From: Spirochaetota bacterium
GTDB lineage: Bacteria; Spirochaetota; Spirochaetia; Treponematales; Treponemataceae
DNA length: 64,000 nucleotides
Direction of reading: 5' to 3'
Assembly (NCBI GenBank): GCA_023443865.1
Contig: JAEZST010000011.1
Coordinates: forward strand, 473,241-537,240
Under the pieces are notes generated by a model. The model was not told where the DNA came from, made no database searches, and worked only from the letters and a program-made list of their open reading frames with translations. The position numbers and the translations under genes were made by a program. Positions 7,167-14,727 of the stretch are shown here, one piece after another (the stretch's first letter is position 1; each line of letters opens with the position of its first letter).

Positions 7167-7625
7167 ATGACTGACATATCGATACGGGCCTTTCGCAAGG
7201 GAATTAGGGCGCTGGAACGGGAAGTAGAGCTCGCCTTGCTGAGCCAAACGGAGTGCTGCGGGGTTACGCCGGCTCAATGCCATCTCTTGCTCGCCGTGGA
7301 AGACGCGGGAGAACCCAGCGTGGGAGAACTCGCGACGCAATTGGAACTCGACGCCTCCACCCTGTCGAGAACCGTGAACGGCTTGGTCAACGCGGGCCTC
7401 CTCGCCCGCCGGGAAGACCCCGCAAACCGGCGCAGGCAGCTCGTGAGCCTTACCGAGGCCGGAACCGAACGAGCGAACGCCATCAACGCGTCCTGCGACG
7501 GGTACTACGAAGGGCTTCTGTCCTCCCTGCCGGAAACGGAGTCTCGGGCGGTGGCGAACGCCCTGCCGGTATTCGTGAAGGCAATGCGCGAGTGGCGCCA
7601 CGGCGGGAACGGATGCAAGCGATGA
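7167..7625 (+). CDS. MarR-family transcriptional regulator upstream of hgcAB
   Basis: A 152-residue winged-helix regulator. The recognition-helix region reads LATQLELDASTLSRTVNGLVNAGLL (about residues 51-75), followed by the wing RREDPANRRRQLVSLTEAG, both typical of MarR. The chosen ATG at 7167 follows CCGAGGG by six bases; the open frame further upstream is noncoding. The stop TGA overlaps the hgcA ATG (ATGA), so regulator and methylation genes are translationally coupled. Several cysteines (for example ECCG at residues 29-32, and others near the C-terminus) could in principle sense metal or redox state. That is conjecture. Confidence 0.85.
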   Translation: MTDISIRAFRKGIRALEREVELALLSQTECCGVTPAQCHLLLAVEDAGEPSVGELATQLELDASTLSRTVNGLVNAGLLARREDPANRRRQLVSLTEAGTERANAINASCDGYYEGLLSSLPETESRAVANALPVFVKAMREWRHGGNGCKR

Positions 7626-8704
7626 GCTACCTACGGCGCGGCCCAGCGGCCGATACGACGCAAGCCGGCTTCGTCGCCCTGAAGGCGCTGGAAAGGCCCT
7701 GGATCGGCGGGTATCTGCTCCATGAGGGCAGGACCGTCCCCGTGGCCAAAACCTCCCTCTCGCTCCGCGACCGGCTGGGCAGCCTCGCCGCCCGCTGGGG
7801 ATTCAGGCGGATGCGCCATGCCGTGCTTCCCGGCCTCTACGCCGCGGGTAAACCGGATAGGGCTTCGCCGGTCTTCGTGACCGCCAACTACAAGATGAGC
7901 TTCGACGCCCTGCGCTCCAGCCTCGAAGGCGTCGACGCCTGGATGCTCGTTTTAGATACCAAGGGGATAAACGTGTGGTGCGCGGCGGGAAAGGGAACCT
8001 TCGGCACCGGGGAACTGGTCCGCCGGGTCGCCTCCGCGGCCCTCTCGAAGGTCGTTGACCATCGAACCCTTATCCTGCCCCAACTCGGCGCCAGCGGCGT
8101 TTCGGCGCCGGAGACCGCCCGGCGGTCGGGATTTCGGGTTGAATGGGGCCCGGTACGCGCCTCGGACTTGCCCGCCTATCTCGCCGCGGGCAGGGTCAAG
8201 GACGCCCGCATGCGCGAAGTCACGTTCGCCCTGCCGGAACGGATGGCGGTGGCGCCCATCGAGATAGTCCATTCCTGGCCCTTCGCCCTCGCCGCGTTGG
8301 CCCTGGCCTTGCTGCTCGGCTTACCCGCAAACGGTCAATGGATAGCCCGCGCCGGCCCCCTGGCGGCAAGCCTTCTCGGCGCGATCCCCGTCGGCACGGT
8401 CCTTTTCCCGGCCCTCTTGCCCTGGATTCCCTCGCGGCCCTTTATCGTCAAGGGAGCGTTTCTCGGCATCGCCTGGTCGGTCTTCTGCGCCGCGGCATTC
8501 TCGTTCCCGCCGATCACCGCGCTGGGCGTCTTGCTGGTTACCGCCCCCGTATCGGCCTTTCTCGCCATGAATTTCACCGGGTCGTCCACCTTTACGTGCC
8601 AGGAAGGCGCCCTCGCCGAGGTGGAGAGGGGATTCTGGCCCATGACGGTCTCGGCCGCCGCGGGACTGATCGCCCTGACTATCGGAAGGCTTATCGGAGC
8701 CTAG
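7622..8704 (+). CDS. hgcA: HgcA, corrinoid protein of mercury methylation
   Basis: A 360-residue membrane-anchored corrinoid protein. The diagnostic cap-helix motif NVWCAAGK is at 117-124. Its Cys120 corresponds to the cobalt-coordinating cysteine that, in characterised HgcA proteins, allows transfer of a methyl carbanion to Hg(II). A soluble corrinoid-binding region (residues ~1-220) precedes about five transmembrane helices (residues ~225-360) with a conserved NFTGSSTFT segment between helices, the normal HgcA layout. The ATG at 7622 overlaps the marR stop; an in-frame ATG at 7613 is an alternative. hgcB follows after nine bases. The function, methylmercury formation, follows from the family and motif and is not demonstrated here. 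Confidence 0.95.
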   Translation: MSYLRRGPAADTTQAGFVALKALERPWIGGYLLHEGRTVPVAKTSLSLRDRLGSLAARWGFRRMRHAVLPGLYAAGKPDRASPVFVTANYKMSFDALRSSLEGVDAWMLVLDTKGINVWCAAGKGTFGTGELVRRVASAALSKVVDHRTLILPQLGASGVSAPETARRSGFRVEWGPVRASDLPAYLAAGRVKDARMREVTFALPERMAVAPIEIVHSWPFALAALALALLLGLPANGQWIARAGPLAASLLGAIPVGTVLFPALLPWIPSRPFIVKGAFLGIAWSVFCAAAFSFPPITALGVLLVTAPVSAFLAMNFTGSSTFTCQEGALAEVERGFWPMTVSAAAGLIALTIGRLIGA

Positions 8705-8713
8705 GAGGTATCG

Positions 8714-8998
8714 ATGCGATTCGGCTATATCAAGAACGGAATGTCGCTTTCGCTGCGCGCGGCCGCCTGCGTCGGATGCGGCGCCTGCGTTGACGTATGT
8801 CCCCACGGCGTTTTCTCCCTCGCCGACGGAAAGGCCTCCGTGGCGGACCGCGAAAGCTGCATGGAGTGCGGCGCCTGCGCGAAAAACTGCCCGGTTTCCG
8901 CCCTTTCGGTAAAGGCGGGCGTGGGCTGCGCCGCGGCGATAATCGTCGGCAAGCTCACCGGAACGGCCCCGAACTGCGGCGGGGATACCTGCTGCTGA
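8714..8998 (+). CDS. hgcB: HgcB, 2[4Fe-4S] ferredoxin of mercury methylation
   Basis: A 94-residue ferredoxin. There are two CxxCxxCxxxCP clusters, Cys19-22-25-29 and Cys49-52-55-59, the second within the HgcB-typical CMECGAC. The C-terminal cysteine pair (CC, residues 93-94) is a hallmark absent from ordinary ferredoxins and implicated in Hg(II) delivery or binding. The AGGAGG site at 8704-8709 precedes the ATG by four bases and begins within the hgcA stop. It is expected to reduce the HgcA corrinoid after methyl transfer. Both HgcAB partners are intact. Confidence 0.95.
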   Translation: MRFGYIKNGMSLSLRAAACVGCGACVDVCPHGVFSLADGKASVADRESCMECGACAKNCPVSALSVKAGVGCAAAIIVGKLTGTAPNCGGDTCC

Positions 8999-9048
8999 AA
9001 AGGAGCGCGGAACCGGGGCTAAGCCGGGCAAAAAAGCCGCGTTTCGTG

Positions 9049-9054
9049 TACAAT
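9049..9054 (+). promoter_or_regulatory. -10 element of recQ (possible leaderless start)
   Basis: A TACAAT hexamer preceded by TG lies just six bases before the recQ ATG. A transcript initiated seven or so bases downstream would begin at or next to the start codon, giving a leaderless mRNA; no Shine-Dalgarno is visible. No good -35 is seen. Confidence 0.4.
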
Positions 9055-9060
9055 CCCCCC

Positions 9061-10914
9061 ATGAGCGCAGAAGGAATATTGCGACGCGTATTCGGCTATG
9101 ACGAGTTCCGCCCCCTCCAGCGGGACATTATCGAGGGGATTCTCTCGGGCCGCGATACCCTGGCCGTCATGCCCACGGGCGGCGGCAAGTCGCTGTGCTA
9201 TCAGGTACCCGCCCTCGCGTTTCCCGGCATGACCGTCGTGGTTTCACCCCTGATCGCCCTCATGCAGGATCAGGTGAACGCCCTCGTCGCGCGCGGCGTG
9301 GAAGCCGCCTTCCTCAATAGCTCATTGGACCGCGAGGCCTACTTCGCCACGGTCGAGCGGATACGCGCGGGAGCCGTGAAGCTTTTGTACCTCGCCCCGG
9401 AAAGCCTCGCCAACGAACGCACGCGGGAACTCCTCGCCGAGGCCCGAATCGATTGCTTCGCCATCGACGAGGCGCACTGCATTTCCGAGTGGGGCCACGA
9501 CTTTAGGCCGGAATACCGCACCCTGGCCGAAATACGCGACCTCGCGCCCCGGGCGGTCTGTCTCGCCCTGACCGCCACCGCGACGAAACAGGTTCGCGCC
9601 GACATACGAAAAACCCTGGCGCTCAGGGATCCCGCCGAATTCGTGGCAAGCTTCAACCGCAAAAACATCTACCTCTCCGTGGAAAAAAAGAGCAACCCCG
9701 TCCACCGGATACTCGAATTCCTCGCCGAGCGCCCGGGCGACGCGGGAATCATTTATTGTTTCTCGAGAAAGCAGGTGGACGATCTCGCGGCGGAGCTCAC
9801 GTGCCGCGGACACGCCGCCCTCGCCTACCACGCGGGCCTGCCCGACGAGACGAGAACGCGCAACCAGGAACGCTTCCTCGCCGGCGAGGCCCGGGTGATG
9901 GTCGCGACGGTGGCTTTCGGGATGGGGATCGACAAGAGCGACGTTCGCTTCGTGATCCACTACGACATGCCCAAGGGCCCCGAGCAGTACTATCAGGAAA
10001 TCGGGCGGGCCGGTCGGGACGGCAAGCCCGCAGTCGCCCTCCTTTTGTACGGATACGGCGACGCCCGTAAAATCCGCTTTTTCATGGAAGACCTTTCCGC
10101 GCGCGAGGCGAAAAAGGCAGAGGATCGGCTTGCCGCCATGACCGCCTACGCGGAATCGCGGACCTGCAGGCGGGCGGTACTCCTTGACTGGTTCGGCGAG
10201 CGGTACGAGGCCGATCCCGTATCGGGCCCCTGCTGCGACGCGTGCGACCGCCCTCCCGCGGAAGAAGCCGACGTTACCGTCCCCGCCCAGAAGCTCCTTT
10301 CCTGCGTGCTTCGGACCGGGGAACGCTACGGACTGGCCTACGTGGTGGACGTGCTCACCGGCTCGAGGCAAAAAAGGATCGTAGATAACGGGCACCATAA
10401 GCTGACCACCTGGGGAATCGGCGCCGAGTACCCGAAGGACGACTGGTTCGAGCTGGGAAGGGCGCTGGTCGAGGAAGGATACCTTTCCAAAACCGAGGAA
10501 TACGGCGTGCTCTCCCTCACCCGCGAGGCCCGCAGCGCGCTCAGCGACCGCGAGCCCATCGCCCTTCCGGTCACCCTTTCCGCGAAACAAGGCGGCACGA
10601 AATCGCGAAAGACCCCCGCCCAGATCGCGCATGCCGAAAAGGCCCCCGGGAGGGGAAGCGCGCCCGATTTCGGCTCGGACCCGGAAGGAGAGCGCATATT
10701 CGCCGAATTGAAGCGCCTGCGCACGGCCTTGGCGAGGGCTGCGTCGGTTCCGCCCTACGTCATCTTCAACGACCGAACCCTGGAGGCCCTCGCGGTCGCA
10801 AAACCCGCCAAACCGGAAGAATTGCTGGAAGTGACCGGGATCGGCGCCGTAAAGGCCGAAAAGTACGGCGAGTTTATCCTGAAAGCCGTAAGCGGACGCC
10901 CCTTCGACGAGTAA
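9061..10914 (+). CDS. recQ: ATP-dependent DNA helicase RecQ
   Basis: A 617-residue 3'-5' helicase acting in recombination and stalled-fork repair. Seen in order: Walker A PTGGGKS (38-44), DEAHCISEWGHDFRPEY starting at 136, motif VI QEIGRAGRDG, the Zn-binding cysteine set (TCRRAVLLDWFGE...CCDACDRP), an RQC winged helix (KLLSCVLRTGERYG...) and a C-terminal HRDC domain (last ~75 residues, with VTGIGAVKAEKYG). Length matches the family (about 610). The frame is open upstream to 8797 but overlaps hgcB, so ATG 9061 is chosen. It is monocistronic as far as can be seen. Confidence 0.95.
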   Translation: MSAEGILRRVFGYDEFRPLQRDIIEGILSGRDTLAVMPTGGGKSLCYQVPALAFPGMTVVVSPLIALMQDQVNALVARGVEAAFLNSSLDREAYFATVERIRAGAVKLLYLAPESLANERTRELLAEARIDCFAIDEAHCISEWGHDFRPEYRTLAEIRDLAPRAVCLALTATATKQVRADIRKTLALRDPAEFVASFNRKNIYLSVEKKSNPVHRILEFLAERPGDAGIIYCFSRKQVDDLAAELTCRGHAALAYHAGLPDETRTRNQERFLAGEARVMVATVAFGMGIDKSDVRFVIHYDMPKGPEQYYQEIGRAGRDGKPAVALLLYGYGDARKIRFFMEDLSAREAKKAEDRLAAMTAYAESRTCRRAVLLDWFGERYEADPVSGPCCDACDRPPAEEADVTVPAQKLLSCVLRTGERYGLAYVVDVLTGSRQKRIVDNGHHKLTTWGIGAEYPKDDWFELGRALVEEGYLSKTEEYGVLSLTREARSALSDREPIALPVTLSAKQGGTKSRKTPAQIAHAEKAPGRGSAPDFGSDPEGERIFAELKRLRTALARAASVPPYVIFNDRTLEALAVAKPAKPEELLEVTGIGAVKAEKYGEFILKAVSGRPFDE

Positions 10915-11006
10915 AAAATTCCACCATAGCGGGAAAAACCGTGATAAACTTTGAAACGAGTGGATTACCGAACGTGTTTATAGGCTAAACGGGGAGGATT
11001 CGGGCA

Positions 11007-11360
11007 ATGAAGACCGTAATCCATGAAAGGAATGGCGTGCGGGTCGCGGAAATACTCGCCGAGGGAATTATAGTCAACGATCCGGGCGATTTTCTCGATC
11101 TGGTGGCCAATTCGGGCTCGCGGCACCTCGTGTTAAAGAAGGAAAACCTGTGCCCCGAGTTTTTCGAGCTCAAATCGGGCATCGCCGGCGAAATTCTGCA
11201 AAAAGCGAGCAATTACGGGGTGGCCTTCGGCATCGTCGGCGATTTCGAGAACCTGAAAAGCAAGAGCCTCCGCGACTTTATCTATGAATCAAACCGTACG
11301 GGGCGCCACGTTTTCGTGCCGACCCTGGACGCCGCGCTCGATATGTTTTGCGCGGGATAA
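11007..11360 (+). CDS. DUF4180-family protein
   Basis: A 117-residue cytoplasmic protein matching the DUF4180 pattern: LCPEFFELKSGIAGEILQK (residues 48-66), YGVAFGIVGDF, then SLRDFIYESNRTG. Function is unknown for the family; members are small alpha/beta proteins found scattered in bacteria. A GGGGAGG site precedes the ATG by eight bases. The DUF1801 gene follows 20 bp downstream, so the two may be cotranscribed. Confidence 0.8.
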   Translation: MKTVIHERNGVRVAEILAEGIIVNDPGDFLDLVANSGSRHLVLKKENLCPEFFELKSGIAGEILQKASNYGVAFGIVGDFENLKSKSLRDFIYESNRTGRHVFVPTLDAALDMFCAG

Positions 11361-11380
11361 GCCAAAGGCGGTATGACGCA

Positions 11381-11770
11381 ATGGAGCGGAACGAAGAAAA
11401 GAGCGCGTCTATAGACGCGTATATCTCGGGGTTTCCCCCGGCGATAGCCGATCGCCTGACGAAAATTCGCGAGACCGTCGCGAAAGCCGCTCCCGACGCG
11501 ACCGAGCGGATAAGCTATCAAATGCCGACGTTTTGGTTCGAGGGCAACCTCGTCCATTTCGCCGCGTTTAAGGACCATATCGGCTTCTTCCCCACCCCGT
11601 CGGGTATCGAGCGTTTCCGCGACGAGCTCATACCCTACTCCGTTTCCAAGGGAACCATTCGGTTTCCCCACGATCAGCCGATTCCCTATGACCTCATCGC
11701 GCGAATCACGCGCTTCCGACTGAAAGAAAACGTCGCGCGTGCGGCCTCGAAGGCCAAGCACGGCGATTAA
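11381..11770 (+). CDS. DUF1801/YdhG-like protein
   Basis: A 129-residue protein with the DUF1801 signature: IDAYISGFPPAIADRLTKIRE at the start (a 21-residue block, residues 10-30), ERISYQMPTFWFEG, then HIGFFPTPSGIERF and KGTIRFPHDQPIP. Family members have an SHS2-like fold; some relatives are described as frataxin-like iron chaperones, but function is not settled. The ATG at 11381 is preferred over the open frame at 11348, which overlaps the previous gene. A spaced AAAGGCGG lies upstream. It ends four bases before the convergent lipoprotein gene. Confidence 0.78.
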   Translation: MERNEEKSASIDAYISGFPPAIADRLTKIRETVAKAAPDATERISYQMPTFWFEGNLVHFAAFKDHIGFFPTPSGIERFRDELIPYSVSKGTIRFPHDQPIPYDLIARITRFRLKENVARAASKAKHGD

Positions 11771-11773
11771 CCC

Positions 11774-12508
11774 CTATTTCGCGGCCTTCGCCGCCGGCTG
11801 AGATTCGGATCCCGCGGCGCTCGTCAGGGCGCGAACCATCCGCCGGTCCGCATAGAAACCCAACAGGGCGTTCTCGGAAACGTAGGCCGACGACGCGCCG
11901 TCCCGGGTAAACCGAACGTTCAAGCCCCTCGCCGCCGCGGCCAGCACGGCCGGTTCCAGTTCCAGGGATTTTCCCATGGCGTCGGTCACCGTCAAGACGA
12001 GCCGCCCGTGAACGGAAAGCGATATAACCTCGAATCGCGCGCCCACCGCGGCGTAATTGAGGATCATGGAGCGCAGTTCCGCGTTTTTCGTCATCTGGTC
12101 CTGGATATGGCGGTACAGGGAATAGGTGGGGATGGCCCGCGCGTAGGGATCGAGGTAGCTTACCGCAACCTTCACGTCGCCCAGCTTCGCGCCGGCGTCT
12201 TCCATGGCATCCTTCGCGATGGAAGAGTACCGGGCCATCAGCGTTTTACGGGAGAGCGCGGGTAAATCGCCCTGTTCCACGCTCAAGAGATCCGAGGGAA
12301 CCTTCGGGTCGTACACCATGTCGACCCGCGAAGAATCCATTTCGATGATTTGCCCGACGGCGTAGACGGAACCGGGATCGTCCATCGGTACGAACCGTTC
12401 TCCCGGAACGATGGCCGACGAGACGGAGGCGCACCCGGAAAGAATGCCCGCCGAGATTCCGGCAAGCGCCATAAAGGCCGCAAAGGCGAGGGATTTTCCG
12501 CTTTTCAC
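11774..12508 (-). CDS. Lipoprotein of unknown function
   Basis: A 244-residue predicted lipoprotein starting with GTG, preceded by CAGGAG. The signal peptide ends in the lipobox LSGC (Cys26). The mature part alternates helical (AIPTYSLYRHIQDQMTKNAELR) and beta segments (VISLSVHGRLVLTVTD) and ends in an Ala/Ser/Lys tail. No enzyme motif is seen and I do not recognise the family. It is likely anchored in the periplasm or on the cell surface. It has its own promoter with an extended -10 at 12539-12547. Confidence 0.75.
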   Translation of the reverse strand: MKSGKSLAFAAFMALAGISAGILSGCASVSSAIVPGERFVPMDDPGSVYAVGQIIEMDSSRVDMVYDPKVPSDLLSVEQGDLPALSRKTLMARYSSIAKDAMEDAGAKLGDVKVAVSYLDPYARAIPTYSLYRHIQDQMTKNAELRSMILNYAAVGARFEVISLSVHGRLVLTVTDAMGKSLELEPAVLAAAARGLNVRFTRDGASSAYVSENALLGFYADRRMVRALTSAAGSESQPAAKAAK

Positions 12509-12538
12509 GATAGTCTCCTGTTTTTGTATTCAGGCACC

Positions 12539-12547
12539 ATTCTACCA
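12539..12547 (-). promoter_or_regulatory. Extended -10 promoter of the lipoprotein gene
   Basis: The minus strand reads TGGTAGAAT, an extended -10 (TGnTAnAAT), 31 bases upstream of the GTG start. The expected -35 position (TGGCGG) is poor, fitting the extended -10 class. The same TGnTAGAAT motif recurs at 14155-14163 and 14710-14718. Confidence 0.5.
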
Positions 12548-12577
12548 TGAACGGGAGCCCCCCGCCATTTCTTTTCG

Positions 12578-14041
12578 CTATCGCGCGGCCCGCATTTCGT
12601 CCTTAGCGGCGTCAAGCGCGCCGACGGTCGCCTCCGAGGGCTTCTTCGTGAGGAGGCTCACGATGACCACGGCGGCGAGGGCGACGAAAAAGCCGGGCAG
12701 GAGTTCGTAAAAATATTGGCCGGGGATTTTAATCCAGTTTTTCACCACGAAAATGGTGAGGGACCCCGCGATCATGCCGGCCAGGGCGCCCCATTTCGTC
12801 GTGCCCTTCCAGAGCACCGAGAGGATCACCAAGGGGCCGAAGGCCGCCCCGAAACCGCCCCAGGCGTACCCGACCATGTTCAGGATCGAGCCCGAATCGG
12901 TCGCGGCGATGAGAAAGGCCAAGAGGGCGAAGCCCACGACCCCGAGGCGGCCGACCAGCTTTTTGGCGGGATCGGACAGCTTGGCGACGAAGGGGACGTC
13001 TTCCGTGAGCGACGAGGTAAGGACCAGGAGTTGGGAGTCCGCGGTGGACATGACCGCCGCGAGCACGGCGGCGAGCACGAAGCCCGCGAAAACCGGGTGG
13101 AAAAGCGCCGAGGTAAGGGCGAGGAACACCCGTTCGCTGTTACCGTCGCTGCCGCCCACGCCGGGAAGGGGCGATACGGCGTTATACCCGATACCGATGA
13201 TCGCGACGGCGCAGGCGAGCGCCAGGCAGAGCACCATCCAGGTAATGCCCACCCGCCGGGCGCCCTTCACGTCGGCCACGCTGCGGATACCGATGAAACG
13301 CGCGAGAATGTGCGGTTGGCCGAAGTAGCCGAACCCCCAGGCCATCAGGGAAATCGCGGTGATGGTACCGGTGGAGAACTTGAACGCGTGGGGGTTGGTG
13401 GCGGCGATATCGACCCCGGAACCGGAAATGGCGAACCAGCCGAGCAGGGCGCAAAACACCAGGGCCGTAAGCATCAGCAGTCCCTGAATGAGGTCGGTCC
13501 AGCACACCGCGAGATAGCCGCCGAGGAAGGTGTAGGATACCACCACCACCGTCGTGACCAAAAGGGCGGTCAGCTGGGAGGCGCCGAAGGCGTGGGCGAA
13601 AAGGAGCGTGCCGCCCTTCAGTCCGGACGCGACGTACAGGGTAAAGAAAAAGAGGATCACGATAGTCGAAACGATCCTGAGCAGGCCCGATTCGTCCTCG
13701 TACCTTTTGGCGAAAAACGACGGCAGGGTGATCGCGCCGAACCGCTCGCTCATGAAGCGAAGGCGGCCGGCCACAACGAGCCAGTTGAAATACGCGCCCA
13801 CCGTCAGGCCGAGGGAGATCCAGACGCCCTCCACGAGGCCGCTCGCGAATACCGCTCCGGGCAGGCCGAGAAGAAGCCAGCTGGACATATCCGACGCGCC
13901 GGCGCTGATGGCGGTGGCCATGGGCCCGAGCGTGCGCCCCCCGATGATGTAATGCTCGTGGCTTTCCACCTTTTTCATGGAATAAAAGCCGATTCCGAGC
14001 ATGATCGCGAGATAAATGCCAAAATCGATGAGAAGAATCAT
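12578..14041 (-). CDS. putP: Sodium/proline symporter PutP
   Basis: A 487-residue inner-membrane transporter of the solute:sodium symporter family, with about 12-13 hydrophobic helices. The signature SAGASDMSSWLLLGLPGA (residues ~47-64) is the PutP Na+/proline site; LGGYLAVCWTDLIQG and SLMAWGFGYFGQPHILARF are also characteristic. Length is close to E. coli PutP (502). It imports proline with Na+ as carbon source or osmolyte. A consensus promoter lies 41 bp upstream and an AGGGGA-type site precedes the ATG. No putA is nearby, so use as an osmolyte or for biosynthesis is possible. Confidence 0.92.
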   Translation of the reverse strand: MILLIDFGIYLAIMLGIGFYSMKKVESHEHYIIGGRTLGPMATAISAGASDMSSWLLLGLPGAVFASGLVEGVWISLGLTVGAYFNWLVVAGRLRFMSERFGAITLPSFFAKRYEDESGLLRIVSTIVILFFFTLYVASGLKGGTLLFAHAFGASQLTALLVTTVVVVSYTFLGGYLAVCWTDLIQGLLMLTALVFCALLGWFAISGSGVDIAATNPHAFKFSTGTITAISLMAWGFGYFGQPHILARFIGIRSVADVKGARRVGITWMVLCLALACAVAIIGIGYNAVSPLPGVGGSDGNSERVFLALTSALFHPVFAGFVLAAVLAAVMSTADSQLLVLTSSLTEDVPFVAKLSDPAKKLVGRLGVVGFALLAFLIAATDSGSILNMVGYAWGGFGAAFGPLVILSVLWKGTTKWGALAGMIAGSLTIFVVKNWIKIPGQYFYELLPGFFVALAAVVIVSLLTKKPSEATVGALDAAKDEMRAAR

Positions 14042-14081
14042 TTTTGCATCCCCTTTTCAATGTATTAAGCGACAGTAAAGG

Positions 14082-14110
14082 ATACTACGGGGCTATTTTC
14101 GAGCTGTCAA
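14082..14110 (-). promoter_or_regulatory. Sigma-70-type promoter of putP
   Basis: On the minus strand TTGACA (14110-14105) is followed by a 17-bp spacer and TAGTAT (14087-14082). This is a perfect -35 with a good -10. The transcription start would fall about 35 bases before the putP ATG. Confidence 0.7.
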
Positions 14111-14133
14111 GAACAAACGCGTTCCCGTAGCAA

Positions 14134-14163
14134 TTGGCGCGAATTCCCGGATCATGGTAGAAT
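14134..14163 (+). promoter_or_regulatory. Promoter of the NimA-like gene
   Basis: TTGGCG (14134-14139), 18-bp spacer, TAGAAT (14158-14163) with an upstream TG making an extended -10 (14155-14163). The AAGGAG at 14187-14192 and start at 14200 follow at a sensible distance. Confidence 0.55.
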
Positions 14164-14199
14164 TCGGCGAACCCGTTCCCGAACGAAAGGAGTATGGCG

Positions 14200-14685
14200 A
14201 TGAGACGAAAGGACCGACAGCTTACCGAGGCGCACGCGATAGACGCCGTTTTAAACGATGCCGATACGTGCCACCTTGCCCTGATGGACGGCGACAGGCC
14301 CTACGCGGTCGCCCTCAATTACGGCTGGGAACGCGATGGCGGGGGAAAGCTCACGCTCTACTTTCATTGCGCGAAAGAGGGCAAAAAGCTCGACCTGGTC
14401 GACGCCAACGCCAATGCCGCCTTCGTGATCGATACGGGACACGAGCTCGTCACCGGGGATAGGCCCTGCGATTGGAGCATGAACTATCGGAGCGTCGCCG
14501 GCAACGGAAGCGTACGCCGCGCCCGCGACGGGGCGGAACGGGCGAAAGCGCTCTCGCTCCTGATGAGCCATTACGCGCATGGCGCCGCCTTCGCCGCCAT
14601 GGGCGATTTCGACCCGAAGGAACTCGGGGCGACCGAGGCGCTGGTACTCGAGTGCGGGGAAGTGACGGGAAAACAGCGGAAATAG
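14200..14685 (+). CDS. Pyridoxamine 5'-phosphate oxidase-like flavoprotein (NimA-related)
   Basis: A 161-residue split-barrel FMN-binding protein. The family pattern is visible: MRRKDRQLTE at the start, then CHLALMDGDRPYAVALNYGWE (21 residues at about 27-47), LYFHCAKEGKKLDLV, and WSMNYRSVAGNGSV. Relatives include the nitroimidazole reductases NimA-F and uncharacterised flavin reductases, so a flavin-dependent reductase role is likely but substrate is unknown. Two ATGs are available, at 14194 and 14200. AAGGAG (14187-14192) is only one base from the first and seven from the second, so the second is chosen. Confidence 0.83.
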   Translation: MRRKDRQLTEAHAIDAVLNDADTCHLALMDGDRPYAVALNYGWERDGGGKLTLYFHCAKEGKKLDLVDANANAAFVIDTGHELVTGDRPCDWSMNYRSVAGNGSVRRARDGAERAKALSLLMSHYAHGAAFAAMGDFDPKELGATEALVLECGEVTGKQRK

Positions 14686-14709
14686 CCTCGCGTGGAACGG
14701 CGCATTTCG

Positions 14710-14718
14710 TGCTAGAAT
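14710..14718 (+). promoter_or_regulatory. Extended -10 of the anchored SBP-like gene
   Basis: TGCTAGAAT ends nine bases before the ATG at 14728. Transcription would begin within a few bases of the start codon, and no Shine-Dalgarno is present, suggesting a leaderless or near-leaderless message. Confidence 0.45.
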
Positions 14719-14727
14719 CGACTCATT

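Noticed and set aside
8797..9060. N-terminal extension of RecQ
   Set aside because: It overlaps hgcB and reads as low-complexity R/G/P; RecQ homology starts at ATG 9061.
12716..14068. 450-residue frame opposite putP
   Set aside because: Highly charged, H/G/R-rich composition is typical of antisense frames; PutP on the other strand is certain.
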